From Corynespora cassiicola (taxonomy: Eukaryota; Ascomycota; Dothideomycetes; Pleosporales; Corynesporascaceae), in assembly GCA_022059125.1 (NCBI GenBank), contig JAEUWY010000001.1, positions 5,642,001 to 5,706,000 of the forward strand: a DNA stretch of 64,000 nt, given 5' to 3'. The notes under the pieces were generated by a model. It worked only from the letters and a program-made list of their open reading frames with translations. It was not told where the DNA came from and made no database searches. This document shows positions 32,048 through 42,492 of the stretch, one piece after another (the stretch's first letter is position 1; every line of letters starts with the position of its first letter). Both the position numbers and the translations under genes were made by a program.

Positions 32048-33795
32048 TTCGAACTTTGTCTGAGAGAAATTGACCGCAAAAGATCACTCACGGTATGAGT
32101 CGAACGACGGGGGGTTTTTCCATCAATACATTTGCAGAGAAGTCTGGTTGGCACCATCGTCTCAACACGATTGGCATAAGTCAACAGCCTCTCACTTAAT
32201 CAGAATCTCTATATTCTTTCCACGCAAACAAGAAAGAGCAATGCAATAATATAATTACAACCCTCATGAGAATTTAAAATCTGCACCCAGAACTGAATAG
32301 AGGGCTCACACAACAATTCTGGCAAAAATGTGACATTAATCTACAACATGTTGAATTGTTGGAGACGACTGCAAGCCTTTTTCGCAGCGGGAGGAGGATA
32401 GCTGAAAAACATGGGAGACACGGCCAGGGGCATACAAAAGACATGGAACAGAGCGGGCAGGGAACTGGCTACTAGATCCACTTGTGGGATGACCCCTACG
32501 TCATATGCTACCCCGCTCCCAAGACTGCTCGGTTAGAATTCTTCACCACCAACCAAGGGTCCGTTCTCTTAGGCGCAGAAGGATTCTCGGCTAATGCGTG
32601 TGAAGGGTCCCCCATCGACCTTGCGTTTTGCGCGAATTGTTGGAAGCATGCTAATAGGCTAGTGCTTACGTTCTCAGAACACGTCAAGAACTTTTGTTCC
32701 TTTCCGATTTCGGTTGTACTCTAACTTCTCTTCATGTTTTTATTCCAGTCGCCTGTGTTACAACAGTTTGAGTTCGACAATAAATCCAAACAATGGTGAT
32801 GTAAAAAGCATATGTAGCAATTAAAATTTCCTGTTGAATATTGTCGACTCCCATCTGATGATTGTAGGTGGCATTCATTACCTTGTTTGTTCTGCCTGCT
32901 TTCTTAATATGTTCCTTGAACGTATTCAAAGAAAAAAAAACCATGGTTCTTCACACCGACCCTTTCAACTATATGCCTCCAGACATTATATCACAATTTC
33001 ACAGCGGAAAATCAGGCAGACGAAAAAAAAAACTAAGAAAACAACAGCTTGCTGAAGTATCCGACACTGTTTTATAGGCCTATGAAAGAGATGACAGTTG
33101 CCCAAAAGATCATGCATGAGACGGGTTCCAATTGTCACCTCTTTTTCAGTTGGAAAAGTTCATGTCATGTACACTTGTTCGGCTTGCTTCAACAGCCAGG
33201 CCAGATGACATTTTGTAACGCTCGGAATGGTGAAACGTAATCTAGGGAACAATCAAGCTCTGCGCAGGCTTGCAACACAAAAGTTGGACAAGACGTAGCT
33301 CATACTTATACGGCAAAGTAGACAGATTTCCAATTGTGAGTGTCAGGGTGAGGTGGGGTAGTTATTTGGATGTGGGGGTGGGGGTGGGGGTGGGGGTGGG
33401 GGCGGGGGATGGAGCAATTTGAGAGTATCTGGTTAGTGTCGGTGGCGCCTGTGGGGCAGATGATGCCGAGACACCGACCAAAAGTTGAAATCCGATGCGA
33501 CGGAGATACTCAGACACAACAAATCCGATGCTTGGCGAGGTTTATACGTTTTGGTCCGTCTGTAAGAGCTTGAATGTGAAGGCACGACAAATTGATGATT
33601 GAATTTTGAGCCTGGACCATGGTCGAGCTAGGCCCGGCACTGGTTTGGGCGAGGATGGCTGAGTTACTAGTGCAGGTCTTTCGGTGCAGCATCTCTACTT
33701 CAATGCACAACTCTGCAGCATTCTAGCAGTCATTGAGTTGCAGACCTTCCATCAGTTGTATCGCTTTGCCCTTGTGCTAGGCCTTGTAACTCAGA
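32048..33795. other. intergenic region, 1.75 kb
   Basis: AT-rich with A runs near 32931-32941. A plus-strand frame at 32482-32724 looks weakly coding but has no recognised relative. A G-rich microsatellite is at 33371-33409. No gene supported. Confidence 0.45.
33371..33409 (+). repeat. (GGGGGT)n microsatellite, G-quadruplex-prone
   Basis: Six runs of five G separated by single T or C bases. This meets the usual pattern for an intramolecular G-quadruplex. It is 0.4 kb upstream of the esterase start. Confidence 0.85.
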
Positions 33796-35576
33796 ATGGC
33801 AACGCTTACTCATCCGCAAATTGGAAAGATCGTAGGTCGCGAGCATGAAGGCTGCATTCAGTTTTTGGGCGTCAAATATGCAACCTTGATCAACAAGTTT
33901 GCCGTCCCACAGCTGGTAAAATACAATGGTGAGGGACTGGACGCTTCGAAACACGGGTATGTGACAAATGTCCACATGGTTATGAGTCGGTCTTCGAACG
34001 AGCTTTTGGCTTATCTCAATCAGTCCCCAGGTTGTGAGCCCGCCCGCCGTCGATGTAGAGCACATGTTGATCCAGAAACCGCTTCCGAAACCCTCCGATC
34101 CTGGAACAAGTGATATTGATGGTCTGAATCTCAACATAACCATCCCTGGCTTAAAGTCAAACGTGAAAGACCTGCCTGTTCTGGTATTCATCCATGGCGG
34201 TGGTTACAACATTGGTGGCAACTGGTGGCCACAGTATGACTTTGCGCGACTTGTAAAGCTAGCAGTTGATGTAGGGAAACCATTTATTGGGGTGAACATC
34301 AACTACCGGCTGGGTCTCCCGGGATTTTTTACGAGCAAGGGTCTCAGAGACCAGGGATACAAGACCAACAACGGACTGCGGGATCAGAGGGCAGCCCTCA
34401 ATTGGATCAGGACATACATCCAAGGGTTCGGTGGTAACCCAGACAAAGTCACGGTCATGGGAGAGAGCGCAGGTGGAGGTACGTCTCAATTCCTGTCTTC
34501 CAGTTTTTTCCATTCAGGAATCCCTTCGTGTGCTGACATACAATTCAGTCTCAACGGGATATTTATTATTATCCAAGGAGCCTCTGGCAGGGCGCTTGAT
34601 TCTATTGGGTGGCTGTCCGCCTCTTATGGGCCAGATGCCTCTCTCAGCTGCGGATCATAGGGCAACTGATGTCGCAAAGTTGCTTGGTCTAGATGATATC
34701 GACACACCCGAAAACGTACAACGTCTTATCGATATGCCATCTTCGGAACTCTTGGGAAAGATACCTCCAACCTTGCCCATGGTACCGATCATTGACGGAG
34801 AGATTATTCCAACCGCATTCAGCTTCGAAAACTTTGCCGATGGTGCGGGCAAGATTCCTGGATATAGATCTGTCCAAGGAGTGATGCTCGGAAACTCGAC
34901 TTTGGATGTAAGATAATCTCTTGAATTTGGATTGTTTTCCGCTGACCAAAAACCACAGTCTAGTATTATGGCCATGGCTTTGCAAAACCGGCCCGAAATC
35001 GCTTCTGAATTCCGGGCCAGTGCTTCCAAAACACTCAGCGCCCACCCTGAAGCACTGCAGAAGATACTGGACCACTACAATCTTACGGAAGCTTTGACAG
35101 CTTCTCAAAGTAACAAAGAGTCTCTGATGAACGTACTCCGCTTTATCAACGATATCGCCTTTCTTGCTCCAGCAAACTCTTTAGCTTCAGCCTTTCCTCA
35201 CGACGTACTTCGATTCATATTCAACGAACCCAACCCATGGGATGGTCCGTTTAAAGGCCATTCGAGCCATATATTGGATGTCGCATTTATTTTTCAGAAC
35301 TACAATGAGCATTTGGAAGAAGGACAAAAGAGAGGTGCAGTTACCTTTGCAAAAGATGTCATCACCTTTGTCAACGATGGAACGCCTTGGAAGATTTTCA
35401 ATCAAGGAGAACGAGGGACTGCTATCTATGAGAGTGGAACACGAGTTGATTTGAATCTGGGAGAAAACAAGTATATGAAGAGCGATTCACTCATTGAGGA
35501 GCTTGCAGGGAGCAAAGAAGGGCCGTCAAAAACTTTGCTTATGCAGGTCTTTAATAACTTGATGGCCGGAGCTTGA
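33796..35576 (+). CDS. type-B carboxylesterase
   Basis: Alpha/beta-hydrolase of the carboxylesterase/lipase family, cleaving carboxylic esters. Four exons: 33796-33956, 34024-34478, 34549-34907, 34959-35576 (530 aa). Joins restore conserved text: GPQVVSPP over intron 1, GESAGGVST over intron 2, GNSTLDSS over intron 3. The oxyanion-hole motif HGGGY is near residue 110, the nucleophile is Ser202 in GESAGG, the INYRLG segment is present, and His in GHSSHILDVAFIF near the C-terminus is the likely catalytic His. There is no signal peptide, so a cytosolic enzyme is expected. It is followed by a P450 and a C2H2 regulator in the same orientation, suggesting a role in processing an esterified metabolite or xenobiotic (inference). 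Confidence 0.88.
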
Positions 35577-36155
35577 TATATTGCGATGCTATATATAATA
35601 GCCTTGGGCCTTCGCAAATTCGCAATTTGAGACGCTCATATCATGAAGGCGGTGCTAGAGCCAGTCCTGATGCAAAATTGTAGAAGTAATCAATTTTCTG
35701 TTCCATGATATACAGTTCTTTAGCATTTTCTGATTATAGTCTATTAAATGCTGGTAGTAAGAATATCTTCAAAAAAACATCAGTCACGAATATACATAGA
35801 TCTATACGTCGCCAAGAAAGAAAGCGCCTTGATTGCGGGCTATCACGGCCTAATTATTCGGAAAACTGGGGCACCGACACTAGGAAGACTTCCCACTCAC
35901 CCCCACACGGAAATACACATTTCGCCACATAGTCGATTTATAGCCCTGATGGACCATATTATTGTCGATCCCCACCCAGTAGTATTCCATTCACATATTC
36001 TTTAGAAAAAAGTATGTAGGGAGTCGGCTCCTTATATATACAAACACCAAGAACGCGCCGTTCACCTTTGTTAGGCCTCAACCCTACGACTGATTGCTTT
36101 CTTTACTTCCTCCGAAAACTAGCCTTTTTTTTACTAATAGAAGGCTCAAAAGAAG
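35577..36155. other. intergenic region, 0.58 kb
   Basis: Between esterase and P450. TATATATA at 36033-36040, 116 nt before the P450 ATG, is a likely core promoter element. No gene seen. Confidence 0.5.
36033..36040 (+). promoter_or_regulatory. TATA-type element of the first P450 gene
   Basis: TATATATA 116-123 nt upstream of the ATG at 36156. Confidence 0.4.
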
Positions 36156-37895
36156 ATGCATGAACTTCACCTTTACAAGATTAGCTTGAACAAGATTGAA
36201 GCTTGCGTCTTGCTCTCTGCTTCGTTTCTCTTGTCTGTTATATTTTTTCGCGTCTTCCTTCATCCACTCAGGAGAGTTCCTGGTCCTTTCATCGCAAGAA
36301 TCACTGAGACTTGGCGAACATACAGGTATTATAATTATGACTGGCACAAGGACATACTAGATCTGCACCGTCGATATGGGCCTGTGGTCCGGGTCTCTCC
36401 CAATGAGGTCAGTATTGTATCAAGAAAAGGTCTTGTGGAGGTATATGGGCACGGAAAAGGAACCCTCAAGGTAATTCAAGCATTTTCCGTTTCTCGAGAT
36501 GTTGCTAATATACATCAGACTAGCTGGTATGATGTTTGGGATATTCCGGGCATGAATCCCTCGGTATGCCGCTCTTGAACATTTCAGACTCTTCATTCCG
36601 CTGATGTCTCTCCTCGCAGTTTTTCTTTGTCCAAAATCCTCGTCAACACTCCTTTCTGCGTAAACGGGTTGCAGGAGTCTATTCCATGACAGCCTTGCTG
36701 TCTCTTGAGAAGAATATCGAGAGCATTTCTCAGAGCCTATGGGCGAAGCTGGACCAATTCGCACAGACCGGCCAGCACATCAATCTTCACACATGGGCGA
36801 CTTATTTTGCTTTTGATGTTGTGGGTAAAGTTGCAATAGGACAACCTATTGGCTTTATCGAAGAGAGTAGAGACGTTATGGGCTTGATCAGTTCCATTCA
36901 TACCGGGTTTCGACTGATGTCTATCTTTGGGTATATTCCCGGGCAGATGTTCTGGTTCAATAACCCCGTCATGCGAGGCCTTGGGCGTTTAATAAACGGT
37001 ACCTACGTGTCGCCATACGATCATTTCACAGAATGGAGCTTGCAGCAAATCAACAACCGAATACAGAACCCCGGCGACAAAGACCGAAGTCCAGACATGC
37101 TGGATCACTTTATTTCAATGAAAGAACCGGATGGTAGCAGTGCTACCATTGAATCAGTCTTGGGGGAGGTTGGAAATATCATAGGGGCTGGTGCCGATAC
37201 CACTTCCATCGGTATCGCCGCTGTGATTGCTCAATTGATTTCGCACAAGGACCATTACTATCGGGTTCGGGATGAAGTCGACAAGGCATACCAAGATCAT
37301 GGTCCACTGAATGAGAGTGAGGAGCTTCCATTCAAAGTCCTCGAAAAGCTGCCTTACCTGGGGGCCTGCATCAAGGAAGCTCTCCGTCTTCATCCTTCGA
37401 TTCTGTGGCAACTACCTCGGGAGGCCCCTAAGCAAGGTATTAATATATCTGGCTATTACATTCCACCCAGTGCAACCATTAGTATGAGTCCACTTGCTCA
37501 AAACAGGGACGAAGATACTTTTGGACCAGATGCGAACAATTTCAACCCTGCGCGATGGACAGTGGGTAATGGAAACAGCGAAGCAAAAATCAGGGATATG
37601 GATAAACATCTTGCGACTGTCAGTTTCCTCCCCTTCCTCCCCCTCCTCCTTTCTTTCCACGACACTCCCGCCTTGGAGGATTTTATTAAGCTGACGGCAC
37701 AAATAGTTCGGCTACGGTGGAAGAGTTTGCGCTGGCCGCAACCTTGCAACGATTGAAATCACCAAGTTCGTGGCCGAATTCACCCGTCGCTACGAGGCCG
37801 ACTATGTCAACAAGGAACAGCCGCTCAGGCTCAAGTCACAATGGTTTTCCTATCAGTCTGATATGCTGGTTCGCTTGGTGCCTCGGAAGAAGTAG
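36156..37895 (+). CDS. cytochrome P450, pisatin-demethylase-like
   Basis: Microsomal monooxygenase. Four exons: 36156-36470, 36519-36563, 36620-37618, 37707-37895 (515 aa). An N-terminal membrane anchor lies at residues ~14-32, followed by the proline hinge HPLRRVPGP. The DLHRRYGPVVRVSPNEVS segment is typical of the pisatin demethylase-like fungal group. The oxygen-binding I-helix GAGADTTS is near 307-314, the K-helix KEALRLHP near 370-377, and the haem motif FGYGGRVCAG is at 454-463 with Cys461 as thiolate ligand. The last intron falls exactly before the haem motif and uses a TAG acceptor. Its C2H2 regulator neighbour starts 193 nt downstream. Substrate is unknown; the group oxidises aromatic or polycyclic compounds including plant phytoalexins. 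Confidence 0.9.
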
Positions 37896-38088
37896 AATAG
37901 CATTGCCATCAAAGTTTCCTTCAATTTTCTGCACAATGTGTGCACATCCACCCACTGACGTGATGCGATGTGGGTCCGATGAAATACCGATTCGTTGTGA
38001 GCAGTTGGACCCCGCGCCCGGGCACTCTATAGAAAGTCGACTTACGGTCTGACCGCACTTTCTCCCGACACATCCTGCCGTGATCCCA

Positions 38089-40961
38089 ATGGTCAACATT
38101 GTAACAATGACCTCCGACCTGCGCGGCCATAGCCGTAAGGTCTATCGGTGCTCTACCTGCGATAAGAATTTCACGCGAAACGAACATTGCATCCGCCATG
38201 AACGATCTCATACCCAAGAACGACCTTTTTCTTGCCAGTTTTGCCGAAAAACCTATGCGCGCAAGTATGCTTGGCTCTGCTGTGCTAAAGTCCTCGAACT
38301 CGATGACTAACAAATCCGTCTGAATAGAGATCTTGTGAAGCGGCACGAGCGAACAATCCATGCGGATCAGTATGACGCTACATGTGCAGAGTTCACAGTC
38401 GAAAGCGAACAGCTCAATGATGGCGTTGCCGTCGAATCGGCGGCTCGGGCCGTTCACGAAAATGACCGCATCCTTCCGGCATCGCGGACGAGTTGCGGAG
38501 ATCGGTTGGAACCCAATCCCCGCGATTTAAGCGCCTCAATTGACCGAGATATTACCGATATCCGAGTCCAGCTTCCTCATTCGGGCAACAATTACTCTGT
38601 GCCATCGTCAAACTCAACATTTCTAGCGGTACAAGCCGATGCTAGCCCACAGTGGGCTCCTGTAGGAAGCACTGTGTTTCCCAATCTCATATTCGACTTG
38701 AGCGAACATAGCTCCCAGCAGAACGAACCAAGCAGGAAGAGGCGTCGAAGATATGATGATGAATCAGGACTGGACAGCATCGCTGGCGATGCTCAAATGG
38801 ATATGCTCGATTCATCGTCGCTTGCATTTGACACCTCCCTGTCACAACTCTTCTCTTTCGAGAGTTCTTTCCAATTTCCTCGTGAATTACCATCTGAACT
38901 TACTCAAATTGATGCAGGACAGGAAGGAGGGTATCACCCATGCCAACTACTGCAATCGAACGATCATTCGTCAAGTCACCATGGCTCACATTCTATTCCC
39001 CATTTCCCACTTTTATCTGCATCAGGCTTATTCGAAGAGTCGTCCACAAGAAAGAATTTGCATAGGGTCGACGATGCGGTGTACCAAGCTCTTCATGAGT
39101 ATGTTCGCAGCCGCGTCACTCACGAAACGTTCCAAAATTCCTTCCCACGCCTGATAGAGCTACGAAGATTCCTCTCTGGCTACTTCAATTGTTTTCATCG
39201 CCACCTGCCGATTATTCACCTACCATCTCTGTGCGTCTCAGGCTCAGTCAGTCCATTGGTACTCGCAATGTGTAGTATTGGTGCGTTATATCGATTGGAA
39301 AGGCACCGAGCCGTTGAAATATATGACCTAGCTCGTGTTCTTCTCGAGAAGGTAAGTCTACAAGTAATAATCAGTTTTTTTCTTCCGACTTTAATCGAAG
39401 GGATTCCTTTGCGCTCTACTTAGGCGGCGTTGCAGTCCTTCAGCGCTGATCCAGCATTAGGTCGATAAGCCCACGGACCAAAAAGATTCCACTGATATAT
39501 TACCACTTTGGATCGTACGTACCAGAATATTGCTTAGTGTTTTTGCACTTTTCTGTGGCGAAACCGGCCGTTTGAAAGCGGAATACAGCCGGATTGGGAC
39601 GTACTTGATGGTATGCTAAATTAAAAGTTCGTTCGGGGGGATTGTTATTGACAGTCTACAGGAGTACCGATTGAGACGACTTCAAGTGACTCAAACGAAA
39701 CCACTGGATTCTGAATCGACATGGAGCGATTACATCGAACTCGAATCACACAAAAGGGTCCTGTGTACAGTCAACATCATCAGCAATTTGGCCATGGTCA
39801 TGTACGACTCTTCGCCGGCCTTTGTAGATCCTGAGGATCTAGATTTCGAAATTCCGGACGAGGAAGTGTACTGGAATGCGCAATCAGAGATTGAATGGCG
39901 TCAAGCCTGGAACGATCGAAAACCAGGGCCACTTATAACAATGAGAAAGTTGGTACAACTGATTGTCTCAGAAGATAACCCAGGTGCCCAAGAGAAGATT
40001 AAAAAAACTCAAGTTCCTGTGTTCTCGGCCCTGGTGCTTGCCCATGGAGTCTGCATCCATTTGTGGGGAGCGTTGCGATTCGCACAGGCTATGAGGGCCT
40101 TTTCGACAGGCGAAGACGCGCACGTACAAAACACTATCTTAGAAGGCTGTTTGGCAGAAATATCGAGATGCAAGGACATATTGGGTCAGTGCAGGGCAGA
40201 GACCAAGGAGGCGGAAAGTGGGCCCCTACTAGCGAGTGCATCGGCCGTACTTCGCATTGCCTACACTCGAACGTTCATGCCTAGTAGCACTTTCCAAAGA
40301 ACTGCTCTACTTCTTGGCTCTGAAGAAGAGATCGATCGTCTTTCTGAAGCCTACGTGGCTAGTCCTTTTCAACGAAGCTCATTGACTTCCAAGATTGCTG
40401 CGCAGACATATCAAGCATTCATCTCTCCTGTTCGCACAGGCCATATTCTGGCAAGAAAAACTGACGCTTTGTACTCTGGCGTAGAGTATGTCGTTGCAGG
40501 TTGGGATAGTGGTATGTAAACTTGTTTCCCTCTCATTGAACCATCAGGATGTTGATTGCATCATCTAATGATACATCCAGCGCTATTTCTTTCAAAATGG
40601 ATTTTTGCAATCGAGACCGATACAAACTCGCCAACAGAAGACGAAAAAATTATCTTTAATGAATTTAAACAAGCTCTGGGCGAGATGGACTATGATTTCA
40701 ATGGCGTAACATCACTGGCTGCTGCAGTCGCTGAAGTCTGGTCCACTTTTTTCTCCGACGTAAGAAGCTTTCCCGAAAATGTTCGGTCATGACTGATATG
40801 ACTAGGTGTGGGTTTGGGGTGTAGCTCCCAAGATGGGCTACACATTGGAAAGGCTTGCCTTTGCTTACCAGAAAGGTTTTGCACAGACAAAACACGAGTG
40901 CTCCCGTTCTGAGACTGACTGCCATCTGGATTGCCTATACGTTCCTAACGTTGCGGTCTGA
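38089..40961 (+). CDS. C2H2 zinc-finger transcription factor with fungal-specific middle domain
   Basis: Nuclear regulator. Six exons: 38089-38264, 38328-39351, 39461-39610, 39662-40511, 40581-40759, 40806-40961 (844 aa). Finger 1 has Cys21, Cys24, His37, His41; finger 2 has Cys49, Cys52, His65, His70, and is completed only by splicing intron 1 (ARK-DLVKRH). A polar linker follows, then a Fungal_trans-type domain from about residue 290 (HRHLPIIHLPSL, ALYRLERHRAVEIYDLARVLLE, LPLWIVRTRILLSVFALFCGE). Exon 6 gives the conserved end WVWGVAPKMGYTLERLAFAYQ. Intron 2 must end at the TAG at 39458-39460; the earlier TAG acceptor at 39421-39423 would read into a stop. The ATG at 38107 is an alternative start. 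It probably controls the neighbouring P450 and esterase (inference from position). Confidence 0.87.
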
Positions 40962-41749
40962 TGGAAAGCATATAAGTTAACTTGTCACTTTAGGTTATTT
41001 TCAGAGCCTCTGTGGTCTCTACCTATTCTCGATTTCGTGTGTTGGGGTCATGAACCGTGGAACTTTACCTCAACGCCATCGACGATTAGTTCATCAAGTC
41101 TTGACTATACACTCTCCAGTCAGAAAATAGTCTATAGAATATATATAAATATTGTAATGAGATTAATATAAGGCTGAAGACTCGCTCTCTCCGGCTTGCC
41201 TGGTTGGAGTATGGTACTCTGTATGATAAATAAAAATGGCAACGTTGAATGAAGAGTATTAGGTGCAGTCGTTACTAGGTGCAGTTATTATTAGACTTTT
41301 TTAGGTCAGGCAGCGCTGCTAACAACTAAAGGGGCCTAGATACAACTCTATTTGAGCCAAAAGGATAATCTGGGCATTGTTAACGTTTATTCAGGTTTCC
41401 ACCATTTCACTAAGCCTTTGTAAATGTGTGAGATTTGACTCGTTCACAAACGGACTTTTCCAACTAATAACATCGTCTTAGACTTTTGCGTTTGTTCCTC
41501 TTCTTTTCGTGTCCTTCAGAGTATCGAATCTAAAAGAAAAGGCCATCATCAAGGTTTCCACCCGACATTATCGGCATAGGCATCGCCATTTGCAGAATCC
41601 TCAACGATACACACACACAAACACGAAGAGCTTACGTTGAAGCTCATTCCAGTCACTGACACGCGAATCTGTACAGGACTGCGCGCACGACACCGTGCAC
41701 GACGGTCCGCCCCCGCCCACGGAAGCATAACAGATCGCGAGATATAGGC
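40962..41749. other. intergenic region, 0.8 kb
   Basis: AT-rich in its first half; repeated TTACTAGGTGCAGT-like words near 41270. No gene supported. Confidence 0.5.
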
Positions 41750-42139
41750 ATGGATACGAGCGCACAAACCGCCCATGATACGGACGTGGCAGGCTGCCTC
41801 GCCAGCCTGGGCGGCCTCAACCTCCACACCACTCGCACCTCCGCTCCCGCTTCCGCGAAGCCTCGGTCGGCGACATGCAACCGTGATGTCGACGAATCCA
41901 CAGACGATACCATCACCTTCACCTCCAATACCACACCGAGCACCACGATTGTATACTCGCATTCAGCGTTCCGAAAGTACACGGTTGTGCTGCAGTTCCT
42001 GACCCAGGCGGTGGGCAGGGAGCGCGTGGAGCAGGGACGTTTCAGCCTTCGCGACGAGAGAGATGGCGCAATTTTGGTAGATGACAACTGGGAGGCGAGA
42101 CTCAGGGGCGGTATGGTGATATTGGTTGAGATTTGGTAG
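41750..42139 (+). CDS. small protein with ubiquitin-like C-terminal segment
   Basis: 129 aa, uninterrupted. The N-terminal half is Thr/Ser-rich and disordered-looking. From about residue 74, FRKYTVVLQFLTQAVGRERVEQGRF leads into RDERDGAILVDDNWEARLRGGMVILVEIW. The end pattern, a short strand, D/E-G-x-I-L-x-x-x-W and a closing strand in W, matches the C-terminal half of the ubiquitin-like domain common in fungal proteins of unknown role. The first half of that domain is not obvious, so the protein is either divergent or truncated. A GC-rich antisense frame overlaps it and was discarded. Confidence 0.55.
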   Translation: MDTSAQTAHDTDVAGCLASLGGLNLHTTRTSAPASAKPRSATCNRDVDESTDDTITFTSNTTPSTTIVYSHSAFRKYTVVLQFLTQAVGRERVEQGRFSLRDERDGAILVDDNWEARLRGGMVILVEIW

Positions 42140-42492
42140 TGCAGAAAAGTACGAGGAGCGGGAGATGGGTTGGGCTATGTTTTCTCTTAGGAACATCTCT
42201 CCGTAATTCCCGCTCTTTCACAAATGAATATGGATTACTAACACTTTACCCGGGTCAATCTAGATTTGAGTATTGAAGAAAGAGTATAGCTACGAGAAAT
42301 CGCGATGCCGACTCGTACCATCACAGAATATTACAGAAGACATATCAGGAAACTTGGTTTAAGTAATAGGTATCAATGCTGTCTACCCTAATCAACCATG
42401 CCAACCTCGCTCGCCGTATGTATACATACACTGATATCCCAGCGCGTGCTCTTCCTTCATTACACACCATTATTTTTAAAGACCGCAAACAC
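42140..42492. other. intergenic region, 0.35 kb
   Basis: Convergent 3' flanks of the ubiquitin-like gene and the large minus-strand gene. Nothing seen. Confidence 0.5.

Noticed and set aside
39424..39480. Apparent frameshift pseudogene in the transcription factor
   Set aside because: Using the TAG acceptor at 39458-39460 restores an open, conserved reading frame, so no lesion is needed.
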